A program made the translations under genes and the position numbers. Source: Hypomesus transpacificus (taxonomy: Eukaryota; Chordata; Actinopteri; Osmeriformes; Osmeridae). Taken from it: a stretch of DNA of 64,000 nt. Positions 24,803 through 36,764 of this stretch are shown in pieces (within the stretch, counting starts at the first letter, position 1; each line of letters begins with the position of its first letter). The stretch spans positions 6,360,082 through 6,424,081 of the forward strand of contig NC_061065.1 of the NCBI RefSeq assembly GCF_021917145.1, read 5' to 3'. The notes beneath the pieces are model-generated. The model made no database searches. It was not told where the DNA came from and was given only the letters and a program-made list of their open reading frames with translations.

Positions 24803-27800
24803 TCAACACTGAGAGTGAGAGCAGGAGGAATAGAGATACAGTAAAATGAGACTGTCAATCAAGAGGACAGCATAAAAACACCTCTGGGTGTGTAGACTTC
24901 TACCTCTTTGGAACCGCGTCAATAAAACAGTCAAGAGCAGAAAGAAGGTGAGTATGTTTAGGATTAGAAACAACCTGATGTAGGAGGGTGTGCTAGACAG
25001 ACTGTCACTCCTCGCCGTGGCCACCATGTGAACCGCCTTGTATTTACGTCCCTTGATGAAGCCACCTTTCCGGCCTTTGCGGTTGTCTCCGTAATCCATA
25101 AAGGCCCGTGAGTCCCCTTCACCCTCCTCTGGACTCTCTTCGTACACTCGCTTATTTGTTTTCTGTCTCTCCTTTTTCTCACTGACCTCGATCTGTGCAA
25201 AGATATCTGGCATGCTCTCAGAGAGCTTCTCCCCGAGGTTCATTTTCTTGCCCCCTCTGCCTTTGCCCTGCTTCTTGGAGAGAGTGAACATCCTCTCGAT
25301 CGCCTCCTCCGTCTTCTTCTTGTCGGAGAACTGGAGGAGGCGTTCCGCGGTCTTTCGGAAGCTGGCCGTGTTGAGCACACGTCCCAGGATGTGTCTCTCC
25401 AGCTGCTGGAAGACGGGCTTGGCATGCTGGAGGTTATCCTCCACGACGTTGACAAACTCTTCCACCTCCTCCGGAGAGCTGTCCTGCACTCCTGCGGTCT
25501 TCTCAAAAACAATCTTCTTCTGGTCCACCAGAACCATCGCGAACAGAGGCTTACTGGTGACTTCTCCTGTGAGCAGGTAGATGGTGTAGCTGTGCTCCTT
25601 GGTGGCCAGGTAAATGTCAACCCTCTGGGCGTCACCACGCAGGCTGAACCTCTGGATATCCACCCCAGGCCCAAAGAAGATGTAGGCCACCCTGGTGTGG
25701 GGCTGCCTTAGTGGCATTGTCACATTCACATAGTTAGAGCCATTATAGGGGTATCCACGAGGGTAATTCCAGTACCCTAAAACTGCTTTGTTGCTGAAAC
25801 CTGTGTCATCCATCCAGAACATTCTATAAGAGTCCTCTCCATGTTTGACAAAGGCTCCGTGCACACCATCTATCTTACTCTCCTGGAAGGGCAAGTCTGT
25901 GTTGTGGAAGAAGGCACTCATGGTCCTGGTGGGGCTGTCTGGGTCCAGGTGGATGTGGTCCACCAGGACCAGCAGCTGGGGGTGCAGGAGCAGCAGGTTC
26001 CTCTGGAAACTTCTGATCTTGAGGTCAGGGTTGTAGGCAGACTGGGCCTCCCCCCGGATGAACACCATCCCCTGCCTTTCCAGCGCCGCCTCCACTCTTC
26101 CCTGTGCATCCGCTGCCAACCCCACCTTAAACTTCAGCCACTTGGAGTCACATGCCTCCGTCACCTGACCCTCAAAGGGCTTAAAGCAGGAGTCTGAGAC
26201 AGCAGGGCCGAACAGAACTGCGTTGTTGAGAAACGTGTACTTGGGCCCGTACAGCGCTTCCGTGATGAAAGGCACACCGTTGGGGGCGAAGCTGAACGTG
26301 TTCTGATCAGGGTGCTCATGCCCTGCATTAAAGTTCCGCCACCCTTTGATCCAGTCTTTGTACTTGTTCCTGTGGACCATGTCAAATATGGCACGTCCTC
26401 CCAGCTTCCCCGACTTAAAGGAGAGGAACGAGTGGTTGGCGCCGGAGGGTAAACCGCTTCCGTAGGTGACCACCCCCCAGTCCTCGAAGTAGTGGAGCCT
26501 GGGTGTGCCAAAGTCTGGAGGAGGCTGAGGAACCAAGCTAGGGTCATACCTGTAGACAGCACACAACGCTGAGGTTTAGACTGGATAAGATAACTGACTA
26601 AATGTAGACTTTTTACTAAGTCACACAACAAGGATAGTTCATCGAGACAGAAAAATTGATTGTTCCTGAATTTACAGAAGCAGCATCGACCAGCGGAGAG
26701 AGAGAGAGACTCACCAGATGAACTCTGTGTGCAGGGTGCACCATCTCTGGCCTCTGCCAGCCTGGCCCGGCCCCTCCACCACACGGCTCTGGTGGATCTT
26801 CTCAGCCAGCCAGTTACCGCTACCATTCCGCATCACGTAACGATCCATGAACACCAGCTGGCTTTCAGGCCCGTAGAACCAGTTATAGTTGGAATCAGCA
26901 ATCGCTACAGTCCGCTGGAACCCTGTTTAGATATGGAAGGTCCAGGTGAGGACCTTTTTACATTTACATTTAGTCATTTAGCAGACGCTCTTATCCAGAG
27001 CGACATACAGTAAGTACAGGGACAGGCCCCTGTATTCATGTAGCAGACGCGCTTATCCAGAGCGACATACAGTAAGTACAGGGACAGGCCCCTAGGCAAG
27101 TAGGGTGAAGTGCCTTGCCCAAGGACACAACGTCATTTGGCACGGACGGGAATCAAACCAACACCCTTCTGATTAATAGCTTGACTCCCTAACCGCTCAG
27201 CCATCTGACCCCCAGTCTGATAGCTGAGTGGTTAGGGAGTCTGACCCCCAACTTTACAAAATATAGGGGGTATGGTATTTGGTGTGAACACAGCATTACG
27301 CTTCTAAAACGTCGCTTGAGTTGAAAATCGCGCTAGAAAATCGAAGAGCGTCATTCGCGCAAATTTGTGTATTTGCATTGACTTTATTATAGCATTTTAT
27401 TAAAACCTCTAGGTTGTGGTTTGTGCTTTAGTGCTGTGCAGGCTATGTTCTGTTCTCAGAACCCAAATGTTGATTACATCTTTCTGGTTGAAATGACAGG
27501 AACCTGCGGCCCTGTTTGTATCAGCCAATCTCGTTTCACTGCACATCAGCCGTTTTCGTTTTACTGCCTTTCCAGAAACACACGGTTCTCATTAATTTTG
27601 CTGACGCTAAGGACCTCTCAGAAAAGAGAATAGCATTTAAGTGTGAAAAAAGGATTTGAAACCTGGTAACTGGTACTAAACATTTGACCACAGTAATTCC
27701 CTTGTTAGGATAAAACAACAAGAGCACTGACCAAAAGCAGACCTGGGAAAGGGGTACAAAACATTGAGGAGATCTTTTTTTAAGACCAACTCATGATGCA

Positions 27801-30800
27801 GGGGGACAGTGTTTACAGTCTGAGACGCACCCTCCACCCCCTCATTATCTGCACACAAACACATACAAACACACATACACACACACACTGTGAGAGCAAT
27901 CATCTCAGGAACTCAGGAGGTAGTTTCAGGATAATGTTCCCCTTTTTCTGTCTGTCTGAGAGAGAAAGCTGGCATTGTGGGTATGGGTCCAGGGCTCTCC
28001 TAGGCCAATTAGAGCAGCTCTCTGAACGCTGTCGGAGCCACCCAGTCACAATACAGAAACTGTTGGCAGACGGCTGTGAAACATCCAGACCCGGCCTGTG
28101 GGTCTCTCCCCTGCTCCTGCCCTCCCTGTAACCTTCAGACCAGCCTTTCAGGCTCGCCAGGAGTGGAGCAAAGCCAAGATCTTTGCACTGCCCTGACAGG
28201 CATCCAGGAAGGTTGTAACTGTGCGCATGCTTCCCCCATGTCAAGACAAAAGAGTAGTCACTCTCCAGCAGCGGAGTAATGCTCTGAGGCCTTGTTTCAT
28301 GCCTAATCTGCTCACCACCCAGGCAACATGGACGATGCTGGGTGCAGGCCAGGTTTCCCAGCCGCCCACAAAGGAATAAACACTTAATCACGGTCTGCTG
28401 ACTGGTGCAGTATTTATTTGCACCTCCCCAATTTAGTCCTATGAGGTTAATACAGTACATCATGTCATTAATTAAACAAAGCTACATTTCCTTAACCCGT
28501 TAATGAGCAGCGTCACAAATATGTGATCGTTTGAATGTGGGTCCCACCGCGTAACATCACAAATATGTGATTTGAACATTCTAATTGATTATTTTTCAAC
28601 ACATAACCCAGAAACATGAGGGTACCTGGCAGGACGGTTCTGTAGAGGAAAGCAAAGTGTCTGTGGAGCCAGGGGTGGTCAAAGTGTCCAATGGAGAAGT
28701 GGCGTTGGACCAGGAACATGTACTGGAACAGAGAACGCGTGGTGTAGGTACCGTAGGCCACGCCCTCGTACAACGAGCCGTCCGTCACATCCTGCAGGAG
28801 AACCATGGATTTCTCCATGATGGCCAGGACCTGCTTGGTCCACAGATAGGCCTCCTGAAGATACCCTGGAACATGAGAGAAAGAACAGCTTGAAACATGA
28901 AATGCTTTCAACAATGGGTTCAGACATTCTCAACTGTGGAGTTATAGTCCTTAAACCTTGGCGAATTCAACTGTTTCCACACAGCTGAAACCCAGAAGAA
29001 GATTAACTGTGACTAGAACTGTATGCCTAGCCGTCTCTAGCTACTGAGACGTGAGTCAGTTATGGTACTTATTCAGCACTAATTCCTATTTAAAAACACG
29101 ACTCCTTGAGCAGATTCATACTGGAAAATCAAATTCCTCACGGTATGCAACGCACACTGCCAAACTCTTGTTGTCATTTCAGGAAAGTATGACACTACCA
29201 CACCAGTAAAGTAGTACTGAAAAGCTGGATTCAAAACATAGAGTTTACTATGAGAAAAATAAACCACATAAACACTCAAGCTACAGTTCCTTGAGGATTC
29301 CCTGTACCTTGATGGTGGAGACTGGCCACGCCTCCCCACCCAGAGTAGTCTACCCTGGTGTGTGGTTTGGGCTAAGAGACCAGAGGTGGACACAGAGCAG
29401 GTATTTACCATCAAACAGGAACTGCTGGGACAAAGTCCACATTTACACAGACACCGTTTCACTACGCTCACACACAGCCCCACACGAAAGCACACTGTTG
29501 GGACTGTTCAGCATTTTCCATTATTAAACTACAAGCTGAAGTAAGTCGAGAAAACACATGCAAATCAAATTGAGTCAACTCAATTGGAGCAGATCTAAAA
29601 AACAAACAAAAGTAAAAAAAAAAAAAAAAAACGTAACTCCGCTAAATGTATTTGATCATCCGTGTAATATAGTTAATCAAATTCTGTGGCAAACTCTATG
29701 AACCTAAAACATTGTACCCACGGCTTCACCACTAACACTAACGCTCGGTTTTGCAGTCCAGCAAATTCCTCAAGCAGCGATGTTGTTGGGTCTAATGATG
29801 TGGCTAGTTTGTCAAATGACTAGCAGACGGAATAATGCTGCTGTCATACTGCCCCCGTCCATGATGGTGGTGGTGGTTGACCCTGTGGAGGCCCGGAGTG
29901 TCCTTCGCTATACATTAAGCCCCCTACACGATGAGAGGCAGGGAAGGCCTTGTCTGGTCGCTCCTTAGCAAACCATCACGCTCTGGTCAGGAGGAATGTG
30001 AGAGGTCGGGGGATTTACTGTTTTTGCACTGCTCTTTGCCCTAGTCTGTGATGCATGGAAACAGGCAGGAAATGGCTGTATGATTCAGGATGTGTGATAT
30101 GAAATGTTATACAGAGTTTTAGATACCTAGTAATGTTGCAATAGCGTGAATGTGAAAATAGTTTGGTAGTTCATCGGCTCTATCTAGTTGTAAAAGCTGG
30201 GTGGCCATAAGGCAACAGGACTCTACGTCAGCCTCTCTCAGGTCTGGTCCTCGGGACCCCCTGTCCTGCATGTTCTCCAATGTTTCCCTGATAACAGCCC
30301 ATTCATTTGACAATGGTTAGTTGGAAGAGGGAAACATGCATTGAGAACCAGGAATTGGAAAGGCTGGTCTAGGATGGATAAACTGCAAGCATCACTGTCC
30401 ATATTTGGGGGACAGCCACCAAGCATCAACATGAAAAGTAATGCACTGCTACAGCAATCTGGAACATTGGGATTTATCATTTGATCCATTCTCTCCCTAA
30501 GTTGATCACACAAGACAGATCCCTGTGTAGATCCAAGCTAGGTTTAAGTAAATATGGATAAAGCTCACAACTGTCTTGTGTGGAAATTCCTTGACAAGTG
30601 GAGCTTAACCTGAATACTGAGCTGTTTTACAATTCTTACTGATGAATATACAATACAATCCCTCCCTTATAAAAACACATAAAATAAACCAAAGTTAGGT
30701 GCTGTGGTAATCTCTAAAACTTGCAGACATGTACAATGGAAAAGTTCTAGAACATTACATTTTTTGTTGTTGAAAGTTTGCACTTTTAACGGCTGTTTTT

Positions 30801-33800
30801 GGGGGGGGCAAAGCTCCATTTATCAAGAGTTCCTGACAGAATAATATTAAGCGTATGGTTAGGGAACTCTAACAATAACATCATACCTTTTGCGCAGAAA
30901 ATGATTGATGGATATGTGACAAAGGATGGTTGTAAGTTAATACTGGCATGAACATAGGGAAATTGTTTGGTCTTCGAGTTCAAAAACCTAAAAGGTCACT
31001 GGTGGTTTCTCCTCAGTTTTCCTTTTCCTATCCCCTCCCCATCCTTATCATAAGAGAGCGGGGAAAAAACACAGTTTCCATAGTGATCTACCATTTTGCT
31101 GTTTAATTGTAACTTGTCTAACTACATGCTCTTATTGTTCTTCCCTTTGGGACTTATTTGGTTTCACAATGTATGCTACATGTTTGGCTACCCGCAATGT
31201 TTAGGGCTATGTCGTTGTTATGATCCGTGACCTATGCACTTTTGTAGAAATCTCTCTTGGAAGTTGCTTTGGATAAAAGCATCTGCTAAATACATAAATG
31301 TAAGGTAATGTAAATGATCTCAATAAGACTGCTACCAATTATTACACACTGTTCTTCTCATCCCAGAAACACTTCCTCATCTACCAAACTAAAAACCATG
31401 GGACTTCTGGAAACAGCAACAGAACTTCACCTTCAGTTGGCCTCTCTGACAGAACACACAGTCCAAGATATTCAGGAAATTGAAACTAAACAATAAAAAG
31501 GAACCACTTAAAATAAGCCGGAAGTCATATAAAGTCTTTTCAACAGTCAAATACTTCACACAAACTCAACGCACAGGCGCACGGTGAAAGAAATGTCCCT
31601 ATGGAATGGTGTGGAGAGAGAGTCAGTGCTGGAGAAACAATTAGGAGGGATTAGAAGCAGCTGTGGGATAACCCCAGGCTGGCTCAACTGAAATTCCAGT
31701 CAAGAATGTTCTCGTCCTGAGGGAAAGGGGGTTGGCAAGCCCTGAGGAATCAGTCTCCCTTCTGTCAGATCAAGCTGGAAAGCTGCCCTCCGTTTGAGGC
31801 CCACGTGATATAGGAAGTAGACTAGAGGAAGGAGGATGTGACAGGAAAAATAAAGTTGCCAAGATAGGATATTCTACAGTACAACGGATAAGCACTGTAC
31901 TGATTTATTGGTCTTGTTTATACTCCTTTCTTACTCCCTGTATCTTGACCATACACAGTTCACGTTAATCTTCTAACCCAATAAACCTTGAGGTCCAGTT
32001 TCCCAGACATGGATTAAGCCTAGTCTTAAAGTTAGATCAAAATTCCATGAAGATCTGCATTGAATAGGTGTTTAGTCTAGGACTAGGTTTAATCCATGTC
32101 CAGGCCTGAGTGTTTAGGTTGGTTTAGCCACAGTTCTATGGGGTGTATGTTAAGCCCTGTGTGACACTGCTAAAAAAGGCTAAACAGGTTAAATCTGTTT
32201 TGATTGAAAGGGGTTATACTGGAGGTCTATACAGGTGATACTTACCCTGGGTCATGTACACCAGGCTACCTGTGAGCAGAGCCACACAGTTGGTAGGCTG
32301 GTGGTTGTGCAGGTACTGGAACCCCCAGCCACGGACGTATGACTTCTCATACATGTAGCGGGTGGCGTTGCCGATCACCTGCAGGAAACGCTCCTGCTGC
32401 ACCTTGCTCAGGTACTGGAAAAGGAAATCGTAAGCTGTGGCAAACCCGACCAGCGAGTGGGCCATCGGAACCTCATCCCACGGAGCGTCCTTGACCAACC
32501 TGAACGACAGAACGTGACAGACAACTGAGTGATGGAAGCGTGACACAGTGGTCATATGGTGTTGATACAACTACACATCCTAATGTGTTATAAGAGCTCC
32601 GTGTGCAGCTTCTGTCTGCCTTGTAAGACACTGACAGAATGCTGACTCCACTTGTATTTTCAATAGCTGCTAATTGTTCTACGGGTGAAATAGTACTGAC
32701 CCATGCATTACTACAACTTTAAAGGAGCTCTTGAAGCGTTTTTGTGTGCGTGATTATGTATAGATTGACTTCAGATGTGATCATAAAAGTACCCAGGCAA
32801 CCTGTAGACTCAGCATTTGCACCACTGTGTGTTACTGTTGGTTTGTGCATTTTCATCTTCAGTTTAAATATCTAAGGAGCTTCCTTTTAAAGCGTATTGT
32901 TCACACATAGCAAAAGATGTGGGGTTACACAGCAAATCCTTCTGGCTTCAATTTGTCCATATGATGTTGCTCCTTCATCTATTTATATCTGTCAAGAGCT
33001 ACTGTGAGTTCAATTAATCTGCCTGTAAGATGGATGAACCTGAAATGTAACAAAAAGGACCAAAGATTTGAACGCTATAGAACGAATCCATCAGAAACTA
33101 CTCATAGATTCTTTCGACGACAGGCCTAGGTTCACCCACCAAGTTTAACGCACAATAAAAGGACTTCTAATGACAGAAGGGTGATTATGTGGCACTGCTT
33201 TACAGGGAATTGCATTATGCCAAAACAAACAATATCTCTCTTCTGTATGTTTGCACGAGGAGAGTGTAAAATCTGAACCAGGAACCAGAGCGCCACAAAC
33301 TGAATTTTCCCTGTGGTTGTAAGGTTCCCCTCCACAACTTGTTGGAAACATAATTGAAGGCCATGATTACCACAATTGAGTGATTTCTGGAGCCACTTTC
33401 AAGGTTCCCTGTGAGTCTTGAAGACCATAATGAAAGTATGGGTGAAGACAGAACTCACACTGTGTGGTTAAAACGTGAAAGCATATGTTCACTGAGTTTT
33501 TTTTCCTCTACTGTGGCACAATCATCAATATTGAAGAGAAATGTTTGCAAATTGCACTAATACGAAGCTGTTTGTAGAAGTCCTAAAAATAAATCTAAAG
33601 GAGGCTACAATGCTTTGAAGGAGAGCCATGAGAGGGAGGTAACTGCGATCATGACTGGGGTATGACAGGGATATGAATTGGCTGAAATATTTCAAAAGCA
33701 CCATGACTAAAGCTGATGGCGACATGGCAAAGCCTTGCCCTGTGTGTCATCCTTATACAGAAATTCTGATTCAGACTAATTTCCTTTTCCAAACTCAGAC

Positions 33801-36720
33801 TAAGGTCTACTAAGGAAGAGAAAATGACTGACGTTAGAGCAAAGCAAAAACGTCCTTGGTCTGGTGTGTGTGTTTGTGTGTCTCAGTGACCCGATACCAA
33901 AATCCTCCATCAACCTGCCTACACCAAGCCATTTAGCTCACATCTGAACATCTAATTTCCTTTGAACAGGGGCATGTTCAGCAATGAATTCAAACAGCTG
34001 CTAAACATATTTCCTGGACCACAGGCCTATCAGACCACAGACACATGAACAGTGGCACTCCTGAGTCTTGACGGACAGACTGTGAATCCACCGAAGCAGA
34101 GGGAGGTGCTGGTATTAAACCTCAGTGGTCAGATCCATAACTGGAGTACTAGGTGAGGAGAGATATAGATATCATGTGTAACCTCTCCTAATAGATCAGT
34201 TTCATTCACGATGATGCTAAAAACATATACAAAGCTACCTTCTGCGAGAGAGAATATACAGTGCCCTCCAAAAGTATTGGAACAGTGAGGCCAATTCCTT
34301 TATTTTTGCTGTAGACTGAAAACATTTGGGCTTGACATCAAACGATGAATGTGAAACCAGAGATCAACGTTTCAGCTTTCATTTCCAGGTATTTACATCA
34401 GGATCTGATGCACAAATTAGAAAATATCACCTTTTTGTTCGAACCCACCCATTTGTCACGTGAGCAAAAGTATTGGAACATGTGACTGACAGGTGTGTTT
34501 TGTTGCCCAGGTGTGTCCTATTACATACATTATTCAATCAATAAATACCACTGAATGTCTACACTCAGGTTCAGATTGGGTAAGATAGGTTTTGTCTATG
34601 CAGACTGTATTCAGAGGTGTAAACAACATGAAAACCAGAGCGCTGTCTTTGGGTGAAAAACAAGCAATTGTGAGTCTTAGAGAAGATGGAAAATCAATCA
34701 GAGCCATTGCAGAAACATTGGCCATAGCCAGTACAACCATTTGGAATGTCCTGAAGAAGAAGAAAACTACTGGTGTACTAAGTAACAGACGTCGAACAGG
34801 TAGACCAAGGAAAACATCAGCAGTTGATGACAGAAACATTGTGAGAGCTGTAAAGAAAGACCCTAAAACAACTGTTAGTGAGATCAGCAACAACCTCCAG
34901 ATGGCAGGAGTGAAGGTATCACTATCTACTGTTCGCAGAAGACTTCATGAACAAAAGTACAAGGGCTACACCAGAAGATGCAAACCACTCATTAGCAAGA
35001 AGAATAGGAAGGCCAGGCTGGAATTTGCCAAAAAGTACAGAGATGAACCTCAAAAATTCTGGGACAAAGTTTTATGGACTGATGAGACAAAGATTAACTT
35101 TTACCAAAGTGATGGAAAGGTTAAAGTTTGGAGAAAGAAAGGAACTGCTCATGATCCCAAACACACAAGCTCATCTGTGAAACACGGTGGAGGTAATGTC
35201 ATGGCTTGGGCTTGCATGGCTTCTTCTGGGACGGGCTCATTAATCTTCATTGAGGATGTAACACATGATGGCAGCAGCAAAATGAACTCGGAAGTCTACA
35301 GAAACATTTTGTCTGCCAATTTAAGGAAAGATGCAACCAAACTGATTGGCAGAGACTTCATCATGCAGCAAGATAACGACCCAAAACACACTGCCAAAAC
35401 AACAAAGGAGTTCATCAGGGGCAAGAAATGGAAGGTATTAGACTGGCCAAGTCAATCTCCAGACTTAAACCCTATAGAGCATGCATTTTACCTGCTTAAG
35501 AGGAGACTGAAGGGAGGAACCCCACAAAACAAACAACAACTGAAAGAGGCTGCAGTGAAAGCCTGGGAAAGCATCAAAAAGGAAGAATGCAAAAGTTTGG
35601 TGACGTCAATGGGTCACAGACTTGCTGCAGTTATTGAAAGCAAAGGATTTGCAACTAAATATTAAGTCTTATTCACTTAAATATGTTTTAAGTATATCTG
35701 TTCCAATACTTTTGATCACATGACAAATGGGTGGATTCAAACAAAATGTGATATTTTCTTAGTTGTGCATCAGATCCTGATGTAAATACCTGGAAATAAA
35801 AGCTGAAACGTTGATCTCTGGTCTCACGTTCATTATTTGATGTCAAGCCCAAATGTTTTCAGTCTACAGCAAAAATAAAGGAATTCGCCTCACTGTTCCA
35901 ATACTTTTGGAGGGCACTGTAATAGATGTCTCCGGAGGTGTGGGCTGCAGTTTGGGGGAATTTAAGGGAGAGGCACGAATATTCACTCAAGCCTCTGGGT
36001 GACAGGCTCAAATTAAAAGCTCAAAATTAATTGATTATAAACTTGGTGAAAACATGCCTGATACGTTTTGGAAAAGTTTATATTCTTGTGACGCACTGAT
36101 AGATTCTCAAATGGACTTGCCCTTGGGTTAGGATTACATCATTTACTTGGAGTGCATGTTGCTACACGCAATCCTTTTCATGTTGCAGTGAGAATGTTAC
36201 AATGAATAGAACATAGATCGCATTGCAGCAGCAACAACAAAACAGGACTGTGTCGTTAAGGTGACGCAGGAAATATTAGAAAACAAAGATAGAAAATATA
36301 CCAACTAGGCTGAGCTGCCATCCTTTCCATGTAGTCCTTGGCCAGGTCCAGAGCGCCGGAGCGGTGTGGGTAGAGCAGACAGAACATGGACAGCACCCCC
36401 AGGTTGTTCCCGTAGACCTCGTTCCAGCGGGCGCTGAACTCTGCGGGGCTCCAGGGGGGCAGGTACTCCTCCGGGTGCTCCAGCATGGCCTCCCCGGCGT
36501 CACGGATCCTCCGCGCCATCTCCCGGTGTGTCCCCGCGGCCGCCGCCTGCAGCTCCTCCACCTCCGCCTGGTTGAAGTACAACATGGGGTGGCCGTCGTA
36601 GTTCCCACCCATGAAGGGGATCCCTGCAGCGGGGTCCACCTCCACCAGGACCGGGGCCACCAGGGGCCACAGCAGACTCATGAAGAACACTGTGGGGGCC
36701 CCACGGGTGTAAGCTTGCAT
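24803..36720 (-). CDS. dse: DSE, dermatan-sulfate epimerase (5 coding exons, complete)
   Basis: Converts D-glucuronic to L-iduronic acid in chondroitin/dermatan sulfate chains in the ER/Golgi. Minus-strand coding exons are 36720-36302, 32499-32246, 28865-28626, 26922-26715 and 26549-24803. They join in frame to 955 aa (human 958). The start opens [14 protein letters not shown], a signal-peptide-like segment matching human DSE. The epimerase domain is well conserved. The catalytic residues described for human DSE (His205, Tyr261, His450) correspond here to H206 (HNHQPTN), Y262 (LYEGVAYG) and H451 (GHEHPDQN). The C-terminus has two hydrophobic membrane segments (about 898-918 and 932-950) and ends [12 protein letters not shown] is excluded because it is a single-exon, longer protein. 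The first coding exon has a good acceptor at 36765, so its 5' UTR part is 36721-36764. Introns contain a Tc1 transposon (first) and a SINE (third). Confidence 0.97.
26958..27214 (-). mobile_element. tRNA-derived SINE (minus) with internal tail duplication, in DSE intron
   Basis: A full SINE in sense orientation to DSE: head ggtcagatggctgagcggtt, middle gtccttgggcaaggcacttc, tail ctctggataagagcgtctgc. A ~70-bp segment (tacttactgt... to the agcgtctgc tail) is present twice in tandem. The tail lies 35 bases upstream of the acceptor of the 26715-26922 exon. Confidence 0.85.
27183..27249. repeat. Palindrome of SINE heads
   Basis: The head of the minus SINE (actccctaaccgctcagcc) is followed, after about 6 bases, by a plus-strand head copy (gctgagtggttagggagtct). 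Together they form a near-perfect hairpin of roughly 27-bp arms. Confidence 0.75.
29614..29631. repeat. Poly(A) run in DSE intron
   Basis: Eighteen consecutive A residues, with no LINE or SINE body recognised just upstream. Confidence 0.85.
31266..31313 (+). mobile_element. SINE 3'-tail fragment in DSE intron
   Basis: It reads tttggataaaagcatctgct followed by aaata...aatgtaa repeats. This is a diverged tail of the window's SINE family (or of its LINE partner), antisense to DSE. Confidence 0.6.
34259..34480. repeat. Left terminal inverted repeat of Tc1-like element
   Basis: Begins CAGTGCCCTCC. The 16-bp direct-repeat motif caaaagtattggaaca is at 34269-34284 (outer) and 34465-34480 (inner); these are presumed transposase-binding sites. 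Confidence 0.9.
34628..35665 (+). CDS. Tc1-like transposase, intact ORF
   Basis: A DDE/D cut-and-paste transposase of 345 aa from the ATG at 34628 ([12 protein letters not shown]). The frame opens 12 codons earlier at 34592, but MKTRA fits the family start better. The N-terminal paired-like helix-turn-helix region (about 5-110) carries a GRPRKT AT-hook-like/nuclear-localisation motif at 58-63. The DD34E catalytic triad is visible: D152 (WTDET), D249 (QQDNDPKH) and E284 (DLNPIEH), with 34 residues between the last two. A glycine-rich box ([10 protein letters not shown]) lies near 185-194. There are no stops or frameshifts and the length is normal for the family (about 340 aa), so it could be functional. 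Activity cannot be judged from sequence alone. Confidence 0.95.
   Translation: MKTRALSLGEKQAIVSLREDGKSIRAIAETLAIASTTIWNVLKKKKTTGVLSNRRRTGRPRKTSAVDDRNIVRAVKKDPKTTVSEISNNLQMAGVKVSLSTVRRRLHEQKYKGYTRRCKPLISKKNRKARLEFAKKYRDEPQKFWDKVLWTDETKINFYQSDGKVKVWRKKGTAHDPKHTSSSVKHGGGNVMAWACMASSGTGSLIFIEDVTHDGSSKMNSEVYRNILSANLRKDATKLIGRDFIMQQDNDPKHTAKTTKEFIRGKKWKVLDWPSQSPDLNPIEHAFYLLKRRLKGGTPQNKQQLKEAAVKAWESIKKEECKSLVTSMGHRLAAVIESKGFATKY
35699..35919. repeat. Right terminal inverted repeat of Tc1-like element
   Basis: The reverse complement begins CAGTGCCCTCC and tracks the left repeat throughout, including both copies of tgttccaatacttttg (outer and inner direct repeats). Confidence 0.9.
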
Positions 36721-36764
36721 CCTCACATCAGAGAGGGCACCGTGGCATTTCCAGAGGAGCTCAG
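36721..36764 (-). other. dse: DSE 5' UTR portion of first coding exon
   Basis: On the minus strand a long pyrimidine tract (ctcttctcctcttctccccc type) ends in ACTCAG just before 36764, an almost ideal 3' splice site 44 bases before the DSE start codon. A non-coding upstream exon is therefore expected. Confidence 0.6.

Larger units (their letters stand above)
34259..35919 (+). mobile_element. Tc1-like (Tc1/mariner) transposon, apparently intact
   Basis: A 1661-bp element flanked by TA on both sides (34257-34258 and 35920-35921). It has long terminal inverted repeats of about 222 bp (34259-34480 and 35699-35919) that differ at about 15 positions by eye. Each repeat holds the same 16-bp motif, caaaagtattggaaca, near its outer and its inner edge, an IR/DR layout as in Sleeping Beauty-type elements. 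One open transposase ORF lies between. It sits in the first coding intron of DSE, opposite in strand to DSE. Confidence 0.95.

Noticed and set aside
25212..26197. Plus-strand ORFs opposite DSE
   Set aside because: Antisense shadows of the large DSE terminal exon.
27183..27249. Possible tRNA genes at SINE heads
   Set aside because: A-box-like sequence is present, but no complete tRNA cloverleaf with anticodon and acceptor stem can be formed. These are SINE heads.
34534..34893. 119-aa minus-strand ORF
   Set aside because: Antisense shadow of the Tc1 transposase.
24803..36720. DSEL instead of DSE
   Set aside because: DSEL is encoded in one large exon and has an extra sulfotransferase-like domain. 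This gene has five coding exons and ends like DSE.
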